A stretch of 24,607 nt of DNA from Christensenella sp. UBA4379 (GTDB lineage Bacteria > Bacillota > Clostridia > Christensenellales > Aristaeellaceae): positions 1 to 24,607 of the forward strand of contig DGRV01000026.1 in assembly GCA_002391225.1 (NCBI GenBank), in the 5' to 3' direction. A model generated the notes under the pieces. The model searched no databases. It saw nothing but the letters and a program-made list of their open reading frames with translations, and was not told the origin of the DNA. Shown one piece after another: positions 16,057 to 22,327 of this stretch; positions within the stretch are counted from its first letter, which is position 1, and the number at the start of each line of letters is the position of its first letter. Position numbers and translations under genes: made by a program.

Positions 16057-16335
16057 ATGAACCTGATCCCGGTCGTCCTGGCCGTCCTGGCCGCGCTGAA
16101 TCTCCTCTCCTTTTCCCTGATGGCCGCCGACAAGCGCCGCGCCAGGGCCGGCCGGTGGCGCATCTCGGAAAAAACCCTGTTCCTGGCCACGGCCTGCTTT
16201 GGCGGCCTGGGCGGCGTGCTGGGCATGACGCTGTGCCATCACAAGACCCGGCACTGGTATTTCCGGGTGTTCTTTCCCCTGCTGCTGATCGCTCAGATCG
16301 TTCTGCTTTTTCTCGGATGGAGAATGCTTTTTTAA
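16057..16335 (+). CDS. DUF1294 family small membrane protein
   Basis: A 92-residue protein with three hydrophobic segments: residues 3-22, about 42-60 (LFLATACFGGLGGVLGMTLC) and 70-90. The family motif is DKRRARAGRWRISEKTLFLATACFGGLGGVLGM, then CHHKTRHWYFRV. Its function is unknown. GGAGGA at 16045-16050 supports the ATG at 16057. Its TAA stop shares the TTAA at 16332-16335 with the stop of the convergent azlD gene, so the two genes overlap by four bases and no terminator separates them. Confidence 0.9.
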   Translation: MNLIPVVLAVLAALNLLSFSLMAADKRRARAGRWRISEKTLFLATACFGGLGGVLGMTLCHHKTRHWYFRVFFPLLLIAQIVLLFLGWRMLF

Positions 16336-16643
16336 AATACTGCCTGCACCAGCGCCATATAGACCGCCGTGCCGGCCAGGATGCTGATCAGCGAGTTTCG
16401 CTTCCACACCTGCAGCAGCACGACGCAGGCCGCCGCGATGGCCTCCGGCAGGCCGTGGGGCGGAGCAGCCGGCTGTACGTCCTTCAGGCAGTAGATCACC
16501 AGCATCCCGATGATGGCCGCCGGCAGGACCCTGCCCAGATAGGTGACGTAGGGCGGGACGTTCCGTTTGAATACCAAAAAGGGCAGGAAGCGCAGCAGCA
16601 TCGTTACCAGCGCCATCACGCCCACAATCATTGCAGATTTCAC
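16332..16643 (-). CDS. azlD: AzlD family branched-chain amino acid export subunit
   Basis: AzlD is the small partner of AzlC in an exporter of branched-chain amino acids (or analogues) in the cytoplasmic membrane. The 103-residue product has four hydrophobic segments, MIVGVMALVTMLLRFLPFLV, YLGRVLPAAIIGMLVIYCL, PEAIAAACVVLLQVW and SLISILAGTAVYMALVQAVF, and the family RFLPF and LGRVLPAAIIGML motifs. It starts with GTG at 16641-16643. GGAGG lies seven bases ahead, and the start overlaps the azlC stop as GTGA, giving translational coupling. A longer open frame continues upstream but is only the opposite phase of azlC. Confidence 0.9.
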   Translation of the reverse strand: MKSAMIVGVMALVTMLLRFLPFLVFKRNVPPYVTYLGRVLPAAIIGMLVIYCLKDVQPAAPPHGLPEAIAAACVVLLQVWKRNSLISILAGTAVYMALVQAVF

Positions 16644-17311
16644 AGTCTCGCCTCCTCCCTGTGCCGAAGAAGCGTCAGCACGGCGGTGATCAGCAGCATG
16701 GCCGGGATCAGGAACCGCTCCGGCCCAAAGATCACCAGGCACAGCAGGGTGCAAAGCAGGCCCGTCAGCGCCGGGACGTGGTCCCGCGTGCGGAGCCACT
16801 GCTCCGTAAAGGACGCGATAAACAGGGCCGTCATCGAAAACTCGATTCCCGCGGTGGAAAAGGGCAGCACCGCTCCCAGCAGGCTGCCCAGAACGCAGCC
16901 GGTCACCCAGTAGCAGTGGTTGAACAGCGACACGAGGAAACGGTAGCGGTGCGGGTCCTCCCCCTCCGGCGCCTCCCCGTCGCACAGAAGCGAATAGGTC
17001 TCGTCCGTCAGGGCGAAGATCATATAGGGCTTGTACTTCCCGGCGTCTTTGTACAGGTCGATCATGGAGACGCTGTAAAACAGATGCCTGGCGTTGACCA
17101 TGAAGGTCGTCAAAGCGACGGTGATCAGCGAAGCGCCGCCGGCCAACAGGTTCACGCCGACATACTGCATGGAGCCCGCGTAAACCAACAGCCCCATGGC
17201 CAGGGCGTACCATACCCCAAAGCCGGCCCGGTTCAGCAGGATCCCGAACCCGATGCCCAAAACGATATACCCGGCCATCACCGGCAGTGTCTTGATCAAA
17301 GCCTTCTTCAT
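16640..17311 (-). CDS. azlC: AzlC family branched-chain amino acid permease
   Basis: The large subunit of the AzlCD exporter, 223 residues, multi-pass. Motifs seen: PVMAGYIVLGIGFGILLNRAGFG, YAGSMQYVGVNLLAGG, TTFMVNARHLFYSVSM and FALTDETYSLLC, all characteristic of AzlC. The ATG at 17309-17311 is chosen because the family starts just before the first membrane helix and AAGGAC lies ahead. An open frame extends 48 codons further upstream but has non-homologous content and crosses the probable promoter. It overlaps azlD by four bases. No Lrp- or T-box-type element was recognised in the 165-base leader. Confidence 0.92.
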   Translation of the reverse strand: MKKALIKTLPVMAGYIVLGIGFGILLNRAGFGVWYALAMGLLVYAGSMQYVGVNLLAGGASLITVALTTFMVNARHLFYSVSMIDLYKDAGKYKPYMIFALTDETYSLLCDGEAPEGEDPHRYRFLVSLFNHCYWVTGCVLGSLLGAVLPFSTAGIEFSMTALFIASFTEQWLRTRDHVPALTGLLCTLLCLVIFGPERFLIPAMLLITAVLTLLRHREEARL

Positions 17312-17381
17312 GCAGTCCTTCCCCGTTTCTCCGCTTCCGCCTACCGGCGGCCCCGCAGGCCCTCCGCAAACGGTCAGGAAG

Positions 17382-17410
17382 ATACTACCATGAGAGACAT
17401 TGATCTTCAA
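17382..17410 (-). promoter_or_regulatory. probable promoter of azlCD
   Basis: Minus strand: TTGAAG (plus 17405-17410), 17 bases, TAGTAT (plus 17382-17387), about 70 bases before azlC. Reasonable but not perfect. Confidence 0.5.
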
Positions 17411-17478
17411 CGAATTGCCCTGAAAAAACCTTGTGTTTTTATTGTATTCGAGCAACTGCCGCTATTGGAGATCGTTGA

Positions 17479-17874
17479 TCAGCGGTCTTTTTTGTTTTCC
17501 GGATGACACTGCCCGCATGGTTGATACTTACCCATTAATTCTTCTGGGGTAAGTGTTGAATGTGCTCGATTCTCAGTACTGATCAACAGTGTATTGGGAC
17601 AATTAGAAAGATGAAATTTCTTTGTTTTTGTGTTCAACACGTACAATCCTTCTATAAAAGCCGGGTGCAAAGCATCATAGTGGCCATTAGCATAGCCTGC
17701 CCTGTATATTTCCGCTTCTCTCTCCGTCAGCCCTTCCGGGAGCACTGCTTTTTGTGATTGTTCCAGTGCATACCAGTCATCTGCCGTATAGAATTTCAAA
17801 AGTCCGTTTGACTCAGCAAATACAACCCCCATTAGAGACGCAAACACAAGTATGATTGCTATTCTACGCTTCAT
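17479..17874 (-). CDS. small exported protein with Ada-like cysteine motif, downstream of DUF262 gene
   Basis: A 131-residue protein of unknown function. MKRRIAIILVFASLMGVVFAES is a likely signal peptide, cleaved after about residue 20. The C-terminal 45 residues read VLNTKTKKFHLSNCP, a NRAH segment, then LMGKYQPCGQCHPE. This C...N...PCxxC layout is seen in Ada-like metal-binding modules appended to nucleases and surface proteins; metal binding is inferred. The start has GGGGG six bases ahead. It lies 14 bases after the DUF262 gene, in the same direction and with the same AT-rich composition, so the two are likely co-transcribed. An exported protein beside an intracellular restriction-like protein is unexpected; it may be accidental hitch-hiking. 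Confidence 0.8.
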   Translation of the reverse strand: MKRRIAIILVFASLMGVVFAESNGLLKFYTADDWYALEQSQKAVLPEGLTEREAEIYRAGYANGHYDALHPAFIEGLYVLNTKTKKFHLSNCPNTLLISTENRAHSTLTPEELMGKYQPCGQCHPENKKDR

Positions 17875-17888
17875 AAATATCCCCCTGT

Positions 17889-19700
17889 TTATAGTTGCTT
17901 ATAATACATCTCGATCATCTTTGCCATTAAGTGGCGGCGTTCAACCAAGAACCTATCATAATCTTCAACAGTCATATCAACAATATCAGAAGGCAACGCA
18001 TTTTCGGTCATATTTTCTTGTAATACTTGCAAGTCGGTAATATTGCCAATCTCTGGCTTTTTTGTATCGCACTGCTGGATTGCTTTGGAAAAGTATACAG
18101 CCGGAGCATCATCGCTAATTGCCTTATTAACTTGTGTATCCAAATAGGTGTAGTTCGCAACCTGATTGTAACGTCCCTTCGCATCAACACCATTCTTTTT
18201 CAGATATGCTTTAGGAAAGATATGATGTACATCGCCAGAGATATTCAATAGATCCGCAATCATTGTCCCGTGGGCAAACAGAGAATTTTTGTTGAGTGTA
18301 ATCTGTGCAGCCAGGAAAGTGTTGAAAGCAGGGCTATTGACAGATGTGGTTTCCAGGTTTTGAGGCAACGTCACTTTCCAAAATGTATCTGATAGCGCGG
18401 ATTTTTCCGTTTCTTGGAAGAAAGCTAAAAAACCTTTTTCTTCAATACTGCGAATATCCCTGCTCATGACCGTTTCAGGAGAACCCACATATCTGCCGGT
18501 TAGCGTGGAGAGAACAAACCATTTTTGAATGTGATGCTTAATCTGTGCGTTCGGAATGGAAGGATCATCCACCAACTTCAAATAAAGCATGTAAGCAAAA
18601 TCCAAAGTCATCTGAGATGTCAGCAACTTTCCAGATTTGAAACCTGCTCCTTTGATCGCTAATACAAATTGTGCAAAGTTGTATTCGTTAATAAATGAGC
18701 GAATACCCGCTTTCAGTTTATTATAGGAATCATCAACAATCTCTTCTTTGTATTCTCTTGTCTCAAAATCACGACCAGACAACAAGCTGACTAGTTCTGC
18801 TAATCTTCCTCTGCTGAATTTATACATAAATGCTACGCGTAGCATGTCGCCATAATCTGGGTCGTAAATATCTTCAAAATCCTGGGCAAGCCATTTGATT
18901 TTATTGGCAAATGGAGTTTTCGCAAATTCAGAATCTTTTGCTATCGTGGGATAGAAGTCAGGCTTGACTGCTAAATGACAGAAATAATCCACTACTTTGC
19001 GAAGCACATTTCCACCATGCGCAGTATCAGCAGCCATTTTAGACATAACAAAGTCCGATTGGCTCAACGCTGTTCCTCTAGAATTGATTCTGATGAATAT
19101 TTCTGTCACTTCATCTATATCCAGAGCATGATCCAGTTCAATCACACCAATTTGGCGATTGGCTATCCCCTTTAACTTCTGCAACGTATCGGACAATTCA
19201 TCTAAATCCACACCTTCATTTGCTTGAGCATAAGCATTTTCAAAAGCTCGCTGCTTGAAGTCCAATTTAAATACTTCCGAAATATCAGGAATCCAACGCT
19301 TGTCTTTTAAATGCGATGCATCCTGAACCTCAAAACGCTTGGTCGGATCAGTAGCTATGGGGTTAAAAGCTATTTTGATTCTATCCTTATTGAAATCATC
19401 ATCCAGTACTTCTATTCCTGAAATAGCAGCCATAAGAGCGGTCACTCGCTGTTGACCATCAATCAAAACATGTTTTCCGTTGGCTGTGGCTCCATCCTTT
19501 GTGCGAACATCAGGATTTTTCCAGGTAATGATATATCCTGTTGGATAGCCATTGTATAGAGAATCAATCAAATCGCGAACCTGACTTCTCTTCCAAACGA
19601 AAGGACGTTGAATCTCAGGGATGACAAATTGCTCAGCTTCAATTAATCCTAAAATAGCTCCAACCGAATATTGCATCAGAGTGAATTTCTCACCAATCAT
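17889..19700 (-). CDS. DUF262 / HNH protein, GmrSD-like type IV restriction family
   Basis: A 603-residue single-chain relative of GmrSD, enzymes that use NTP to cut phage DNA carrying modified bases. The DUF262 (GmrS-like) part has PEIQRPFVWKRSQVRDLIDSL (Gln31, Arg32, Trp36), LIDGQQRVTAL (Asp81-Arg85) and IFIRINSRGTALSQSDFVM. The C-terminal part has GDVHHIFPKAYLKKNG followed by YNQVANYTYLDTQVNKAISD, an HNH/DUF1524-like nuclease motif with the catalytic His pair. Both domains appear complete. GC is about 40% by eye against 60-65% around it, which suggests recent acquisition. The ATG at 19700 has a weak, distant AAAGGG; ATG at codon 9 is an alternative. The defence role is established for the family but not for this member. 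Confidence 0.9.
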   Translation of the reverse strand: MIGEKFTLMQYSVGAILGLIEAEQFVIPEIQRPFVWKRSQVRDLIDSLYNGYPTGYIITWKNPDVRTKDGATANGKHVLIDGQQRVTALMAAISGIEVLDDDFNKDRIKIAFNPIATDPTKRFEVQDASHLKDKRWIPDISEVFKLDFKQRAFENAYAQANEGVDLDELSDTLQKLKGIANRQIGVIELDHALDIDEVTEIFIRINSRGTALSQSDFVMSKMAADTAHGGNVLRKVVDYFCHLAVKPDFYPTIAKDSEFAKTPFANKIKWLAQDFEDIYDPDYGDMLRVAFMYKFSRGRLAELVSLLSGRDFETREYKEEIVDDSYNKLKAGIRSFINEYNFAQFVLAIKGAGFKSGKLLTSQMTLDFAYMLYLKLVDDPSIPNAQIKHHIQKWFVLSTLTGRYVGSPETVMSRDIRSIEEKGFLAFFQETEKSALSDTFWKVTLPQNLETTSVNSPAFNTFLAAQITLNKNSLFAHGTMIADLLNISGDVHHIFPKAYLKKNGVDAKGRYNQVANYTYLDTQVNKAISDDAPAVYFSKAIQQCDTKKPEIGNITDLQVLQENMTENALPSDIVDMTVEDYDRFLVERRHLMAKMIEMYYKQL

Positions 19701-19720
19701 ATAATCGACACGCCCTTTCT

Positions 19721-19741
19721 ATTGCCAATTCAATTGGTAAT
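19721..19741. promoter_or_regulatory. palindrome at the DUF262 transcription start
   Basis: ATTGCCAATT (19721-19730) and AATTGGTAAT (19732-19741) are reverse complements around one C, with a single G-T pair. The site sits at the -10/start point of the DUF262 promoter and fits an operator. Its minus strand contains ATTGGCAATA, also present in the palindrome before the DUF234 ATPase (7920-7929). Confidence 0.5.
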
Positions 19742-19767
19742 ATAGCATAACGAAAGCAACAAATCAA
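19739..19767 (-). promoter_or_regulatory. promoter of the DUF262 operon
   Basis: Minus strand: TTGATT (plus 19762-19767), 17 bases, TATATT (plus 19739-19744) with an extended TGC. About 40 bases before the DUF262 start. Confidence 0.7.
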
Positions 19768-19917
19768 CGAACAATCGCTAATGATCTTGGCATATCATCC
19801 AATTTGCCCAAAAATTAAAAAGAAAGGCAGAAATCAACTGCCATCCCCCTCCGCCGCTGCGTATCAATGAGTGTCCATGGCAATAGATCCGGATCAGAAA
19901 ACGGAGGGGTTTTGAGC

Positions 19918-20121
19918 ATGAAAGAAGAAACACGATTGGTTCCCTATGTCCTCTTTGGCCTGTTCATCACGCTGGTGGGCATTTTCCTGATTCCTTTTGC
20001 GGATATTCTGGGAAATCCCCAAACGACGTATCTGGACGGCCTGCGCAACGTTTTCACCTACATCTTTGCCACGGCCTTCGGCGCATCGTTCGCCTATTCA
20101 CTGTACCGCAGCGAGAGATAA
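19918..20121 (+). CDS. small two-helix membrane protein, unknown function
   Basis: A 67-residue protein starting MKEETRLVPYVLFGLF. It has two hydrophobic helices, residues 8-32 (VPYVLFGLFITLVGIFLIPF) and about 41-62 (LRNVFTYIFATAFGASFAYSLY), and ends in charged SER. The ATG at 19918 is supported by GGAGGGG at 19903-19909. An earlier in-frame ATG at 19867 lacks a ribosome site. I do not recognise the family. It stands alone between the DUF262 locus and the structured repeats and is followed by a very strong terminator. No confident promoter was found. A short toxin-like or accessory membrane peptide is conceivable, but nothing in the sequence shows that. Confidence 0.7.
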   Translation: MKEETRLVPYVLFGLFITLVGIFLIPFADILGNPQTTYLDGLRNVFTYIFATAFGASFAYSLYRSER

Positions 20122-20171
20122 ACATTTGAAAGCAGATACCCTTCATATACCGGACTGACGGTGTTCACATA

Positions 20172-20219
20172 AAAAAGGGTCTGTTGCAGACTTCGATGAT
20201 TCTGCAACAGGCCCTTTTT
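20172..20219 (+). terminator. strong bidirectional terminator after the small membrane protein gene
   Basis: Arms 20172-20190 and 20201-20219 pair over 19 bp with one G-T pair around a 10-base loop. The arms begin with AAAAA and end with TTTTT, so it can act on both strands. It separates the small gene from the repeat array. Confidence 0.9.
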
Positions 20220-20253
20220 CCATGAACAAATATTACCCGATTATATGCAAATG

Positions 20254-20276
20254 CCCGGAAAACAGTAATCTCCGGG
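20254..20276. other. short hairpin just before the repeat array
   Basis: CCCGGA (20254-20259) and TCCGGG (20271-20276) pair over 6 bp with an 11-base loop and no T-tract. Its gCCCGGaaaa flank resembles the start of the array units, so it may be a decayed partial copy. Confidence 0.35.
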
Positions 20277-20289
20277 AGGTTTGGTGGGG

Positions 20290-20354
20290 TTCTGAACGCC
20301 CGGAAAATGTGCCGGTGGCACATTTTCAGCGAAGAACGGGCCGGCAGGCCCTGG
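20290..20354. repeat. structured repeat unit 1 (two hairpins)
   Basis: The unit begins TTCTGA and a CCCGG element. Hairpin 1 is GAAAATGTGCC (20303-20313), loop GGT, GGCACATTTTC (20317-20327). A linker AGCGAAGAAC follows. Hairpin 2 is GGGCC (20338-20342), GGCA, GGCCC (20347-20351), then TGG. All stem pairs are Watson-Crick. Confidence 0.85.
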
Positions 20355-20401
20355 AAGCCCCTCCATTTTAAATCCGCAGCAGCGACATGCGCGGTGCGGG
20401 G

Positions 20402-20466
20402 TTCTGAGCGCCTGGAAAATGTGCCAGTGGCACATTTTCAGCGAAGAACGGGCCGGTAGGCCCTGG
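20402..20466. repeat. structured repeat unit 2 (two hairpins)
   Basis: Hairpin 1 is GAAAATGTGCC (20415-20425), loop AGT, GGCACATTTTC (20429-20439). Hairpin 2 is GGGCC (20450-20454), GGTA, GGCCC (20459-20463). Its stems are identical to unit 1 and the linker is the same. It starts 112 bases after unit 1; the sequence between them is unrelated to the repeat. Confidence 0.85.
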
Positions 20467-20468
20467 GC

Positions 20469-20518
20469 AGGAATTTTTGCGAAGCAGGCTTGACCTGCGA
20501 GAGCAAAAATACATTCCT
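20469..20518. other. large hairpin between repeat units 2 and 3
   Basis: AGGAAT, TTTTGC and GCAGG (20469-20488) pair with CCTGC, GCAAAA and ATTCCT (20494-20518) across small internal loops. It starts three bases after unit 2. There is no T-tract beyond the stem, so terminator function is unlikely. Confidence 0.5.
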
Positions 20519-20538
20519 TGTGTCTTTGCCGCCTGGAG

Positions 20539-20603
20539 CTGTGAGGGCCCGGAGATTGTGCCAGTGGCACAATCTCACCGAACAGCGGGCCGGTAGGCCC
20601 TGG
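20539..20603. repeat. structured repeat unit 3 (two hairpins, changed stem)
   Basis: Hairpin 1 is GAGATTGTGCC (20552-20562), loop AGT, GGCACAATCTC (20566-20576). Compared with units 1 and 2, two stem positions differ on both arms so pairing is kept. Linker ACCGAACAGC. Hairpin 2 is GGGCC (20587-20591), GGTA, GGCCC (20596-20600). Confidence 0.85.
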
Positions 20604-20648
20604 AGAAGGTCCGAGAGGCAAAGGCGTAGGGGGTTCCCGAAAGGGGGT

Positions 20649-20712
20649 TCTGAGGGTCCGGAAAACTGTCCAGTGGACAGTTTTCACCGAAGAACGGGCC
20701 GGCAGGCCCTGG
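20649..20712. repeat. structured repeat unit 4 (two hairpins, changed stem)
   Basis: Hairpin 1 is GAAAACTGTCC (20661-20671), loop AGT, GGACAGTTTTC (20675-20685). Four adjacent stem positions differ from units 1 and 2, each compensated on the other arm. Linker ACCGAAGAAC. Hairpin 2 is GGGCC (20696-20700), GGCA, GGCCC (20705-20709). The unit ends 25 bases from the stop of the CDF gene. The array lies in the gene-free stretch 20122-20736, which holds otherwise only the terminator and the two extra hairpins. Confidence 0.85.
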
Positions 20713-20736
20713 TTGTGTCCCCCTTGCGAGCCAGTT

Positions 20737-21888
20737 TTACTCTTCTCCAAAGTCCGTGTCCATCGCCACCTGCAGGGTATAATCGGGGAAGGCCTTCTGC
20801 ACCTGTGCGACCACTTCCTGATACACCGCCCGGCGGTCCTTGGCATCCAGGCTTACCACGATGTCAAAGCGCATGGCCTTCTTGTCCTTGATCAGGTAGA
20901 AGCCGTGCATCTGCCGGACATGCTCGTGGGACAGGACGATTTCCCTGACCTTCTCCCTGGCCCGGATGATCTCGTCGTCCTTCGTGTTCACCGAATAGAC
21001 GCCGACGGCCGTCAGGATCACGTGATGCTCCCGGAGGACCTTCATCGTGATCTCCCGGATCAGCTGGTCCAGCTGGTCGGCCGAATAGGTGTCCGGCACC
21101 TCAATGTGGATGGAGCCGTTCCAGGTATCCGGACCGTAGTTGTTCAGCACCAGGTCATAGGCCCCCTGCACGTCCGGGAAGCTCAGCACCGTTGCCCGGA
21201 TGGCCTTGGCCAGCTCCGCGTCGTTGCGCTCCCCCAGGATCTGGGAGACGGTGTCGCGCAGCATCTCGATGCCGGATTTGATGATCACCAGGGAGATGAT
21301 GGCGCCGAGCCAGGCCTCCAGCGACACGTGGAACACCATGAAGATCACGGCGGCGACCAACGTCGAGGCGGAGATCACGGAGTCCAGGGTGGCATCCTCG
21401 CCGGAATTGATGAGGGAATCGGACTTCACCTTTTCGCCGACGCTCTTGACGTAGCGGCCCAGCAGGATCTTCACCACCACCGCCACGCCGACGATGACCA
21501 GGGAAACGGCGTTATATTCCGGCGTCTCCGGATGGATGATCTGCTTGACCGATTCCACAAAGGACGTGATGCCCGCGTACAGCACGATCACCGAGATGAT
21601 CATGGCGCTCAGGTACTCGATCCGCCCGTAGCCGAAGGGGTGCTTCTTGTCCGGCTCCCGGCCGGCCAGCTTGGTGCCGATGATGGTGATGATGGAGCTG
21701 CCCGCGTCGGAAATGTTGTTGACCGCGTCCAGCACGATGGCGATGGAGTTGGTCATCAGCCCGACGACCGCCTTGAACGCGGCCAGGAAGACGTTGGCGA
21801 TGATGCCGATGATACTGGTTCTGACGATGATTTTTTCGCGGGACCCTTCATTCCCGCCCGTTGGATTCAGTTCCGGATGGTTGCTCAT
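20737..21888 (-). CDS. cation diffusion facilitator family transporter, possibly Mn-type
   Basis: CDF proteins export divalent metals from the cytoplasm against proton entry. The 383-residue protein has the N-terminal six-helix domain. The TM2 site is VNNISD (Asn57, Asp61), followed by the family HPFGYGRIEYLSAMIIS. The TM5 site is DATLD (Asp165, Asp169). An N/D/D/D metal site is reported for manganese-type bacterial members, whereas zinc pumps usually carry a His, so Mn is a reasoned guess. The cytoplasmic domain begins near LAKAIRATVLSFPDVQGAYD. A C-terminal extension to residue 383 may form a second ferredoxin-like domain, making it longer than the usual ~300. It is the last gene of the operon, nine bases after the flavodoxin gene. 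GAGG precedes the ATG at 21888. Confidence 0.92.
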   Translation of the reverse strand: MSNHPELNPTGGNEGSREKIIVRTSIIGIIANVFLAAFKAVVGLMTNSIAIVLDAVNNISDAGSSIITIIGTKLAGREPDKKHPFGYGRIEYLSAMIISVIVLYAGITSFVESVKQIIHPETPEYNAVSLVIVGVAVVVKILLGRYVKSVGEKVKSDSLINSGEDATLDSVISASTLVAAVIFMVFHVSLEAWLGAIISLVIIKSGIEMLRDTVSQILGERNDAELAKAIRATVLSFPDVQGAYDLVLNNYGPDTWNGSIHIEVPDTYSADQLDQLIREITMKVLREHHVILTAVGVYSVNTKDDEIIRAREKVREIVLSHEHVRQMHGFYLIKDKKAMRFDIVVSLDAKDRRAVYQEVVAQVQKAFPDYTLQVAMDTDFGEE

Positions 21889-21897
21889 GGTTTTGCC

Positions 21898-22308
21898 TCA
21901 CTTGATGATATTTCTTGCAAATTCCGCTGCCGCCTGCAGGTCTTCCTCGTTGGGCCGGCCCTTGTGGATGCCCTTGAATTCCCCCTTGCAGTGGAATTCC
22001 CGCTCGTCCATGGGGATGCCAACGCGGTCCGCCTCCGCCTTGACCTTCTTATAGGTGGAGTTCAGCATGGCCGCGGAACCGAAGTTCACGATCCTGCCCA
22101 CCTTGCTCTTGTCCAGGGAACGGACAAAGTCCCGGACTTCCGGGTCGATGCTGAAGGCGTAATAGGAATTGCCGAGAAACAGGACGTCCACTGGCTCGGT
22201 AACGGGCGTGCTGATCGGCAGGGCCTTCGCCCCGACCGCTTCGGCGACCGCCTCGGCCAGACGCCGGGTGTTGCCGGTTTTCGTATAGTATCTGACTGCG
22301 ACTTTCAT
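21898..22308 (-). CDS. flavodoxin-like protein
   Basis: A 136-residue soluble flavodoxin-fold protein. The FMN phosphate-binding loop is YTKTGNTRRLAEAV (Thr9-Thr14), then VDVLFLGNSYYAFSID (second flavin loop region) and GRIVNFGSAAMLNSTY. It probably binds FMN and carries electrons or acts as a small flavin reductase; the partner is unknown. The ATG at 22306-22308 is preceded by a GAGAAAG-type site. It lies 19 bases after the Pr6Pr gene and nine bases before the CDF gene, all in one direction, so it is the middle gene of a three-gene operon. It is not close enough to known named flavodoxins to give a gene symbol. Confidence 0.88.
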   Translation of the reverse strand: MKVAVRYYTKTGNTRRLAEAVAEAVGAKALPISTPVTEPVDVLFLGNSYYAFSIDPEVRDFVRSLDKSKVGRIVNFGSAAMLNSTYKKVKAEADRVGIPMDEREFHCKGEFKGIHKGRPNEEDLQAAAEFARNIIK

Positions 22309-22327
22309 ATTCGCTTTCTCCTTTTCA

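Noticed and set aside
16644..17369. Upstream extension of the azlD frame
   Set aside because: It reads the azlC gene in the wrong phase; the GTG at 16643 with a ribosome site and the 4-base overlap marks the real start.
17312..17478. T-box or other riboswitch in the azlC leader
   Set aside because: No T-box sequence, anti-terminator or convincing terminator was found; only a promoter-like pair is visible.
19826..19842. GGCAG/CTGCC hairpin as a minus-strand terminator
   Set aside because: Only 5 bp of stem with an interrupted T-rich tail, and no minus-strand gene ends nearby. Too weak to annotate.
20290..20712. CRISPR array
   Set aside because: Units are themselves large hairpins with differing stems, spacers are irregular (about 45-73 bases) and no cas gene is present.
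20241..20846. Open frame of about 200 codons on the minus strand across the repeat array
   Set aside because: The repeats are read in different phases and it overlaps the end of the CDF gene. It has no ribosome site, and the base-paired pattern of the DNA explains the conservation better than coding.
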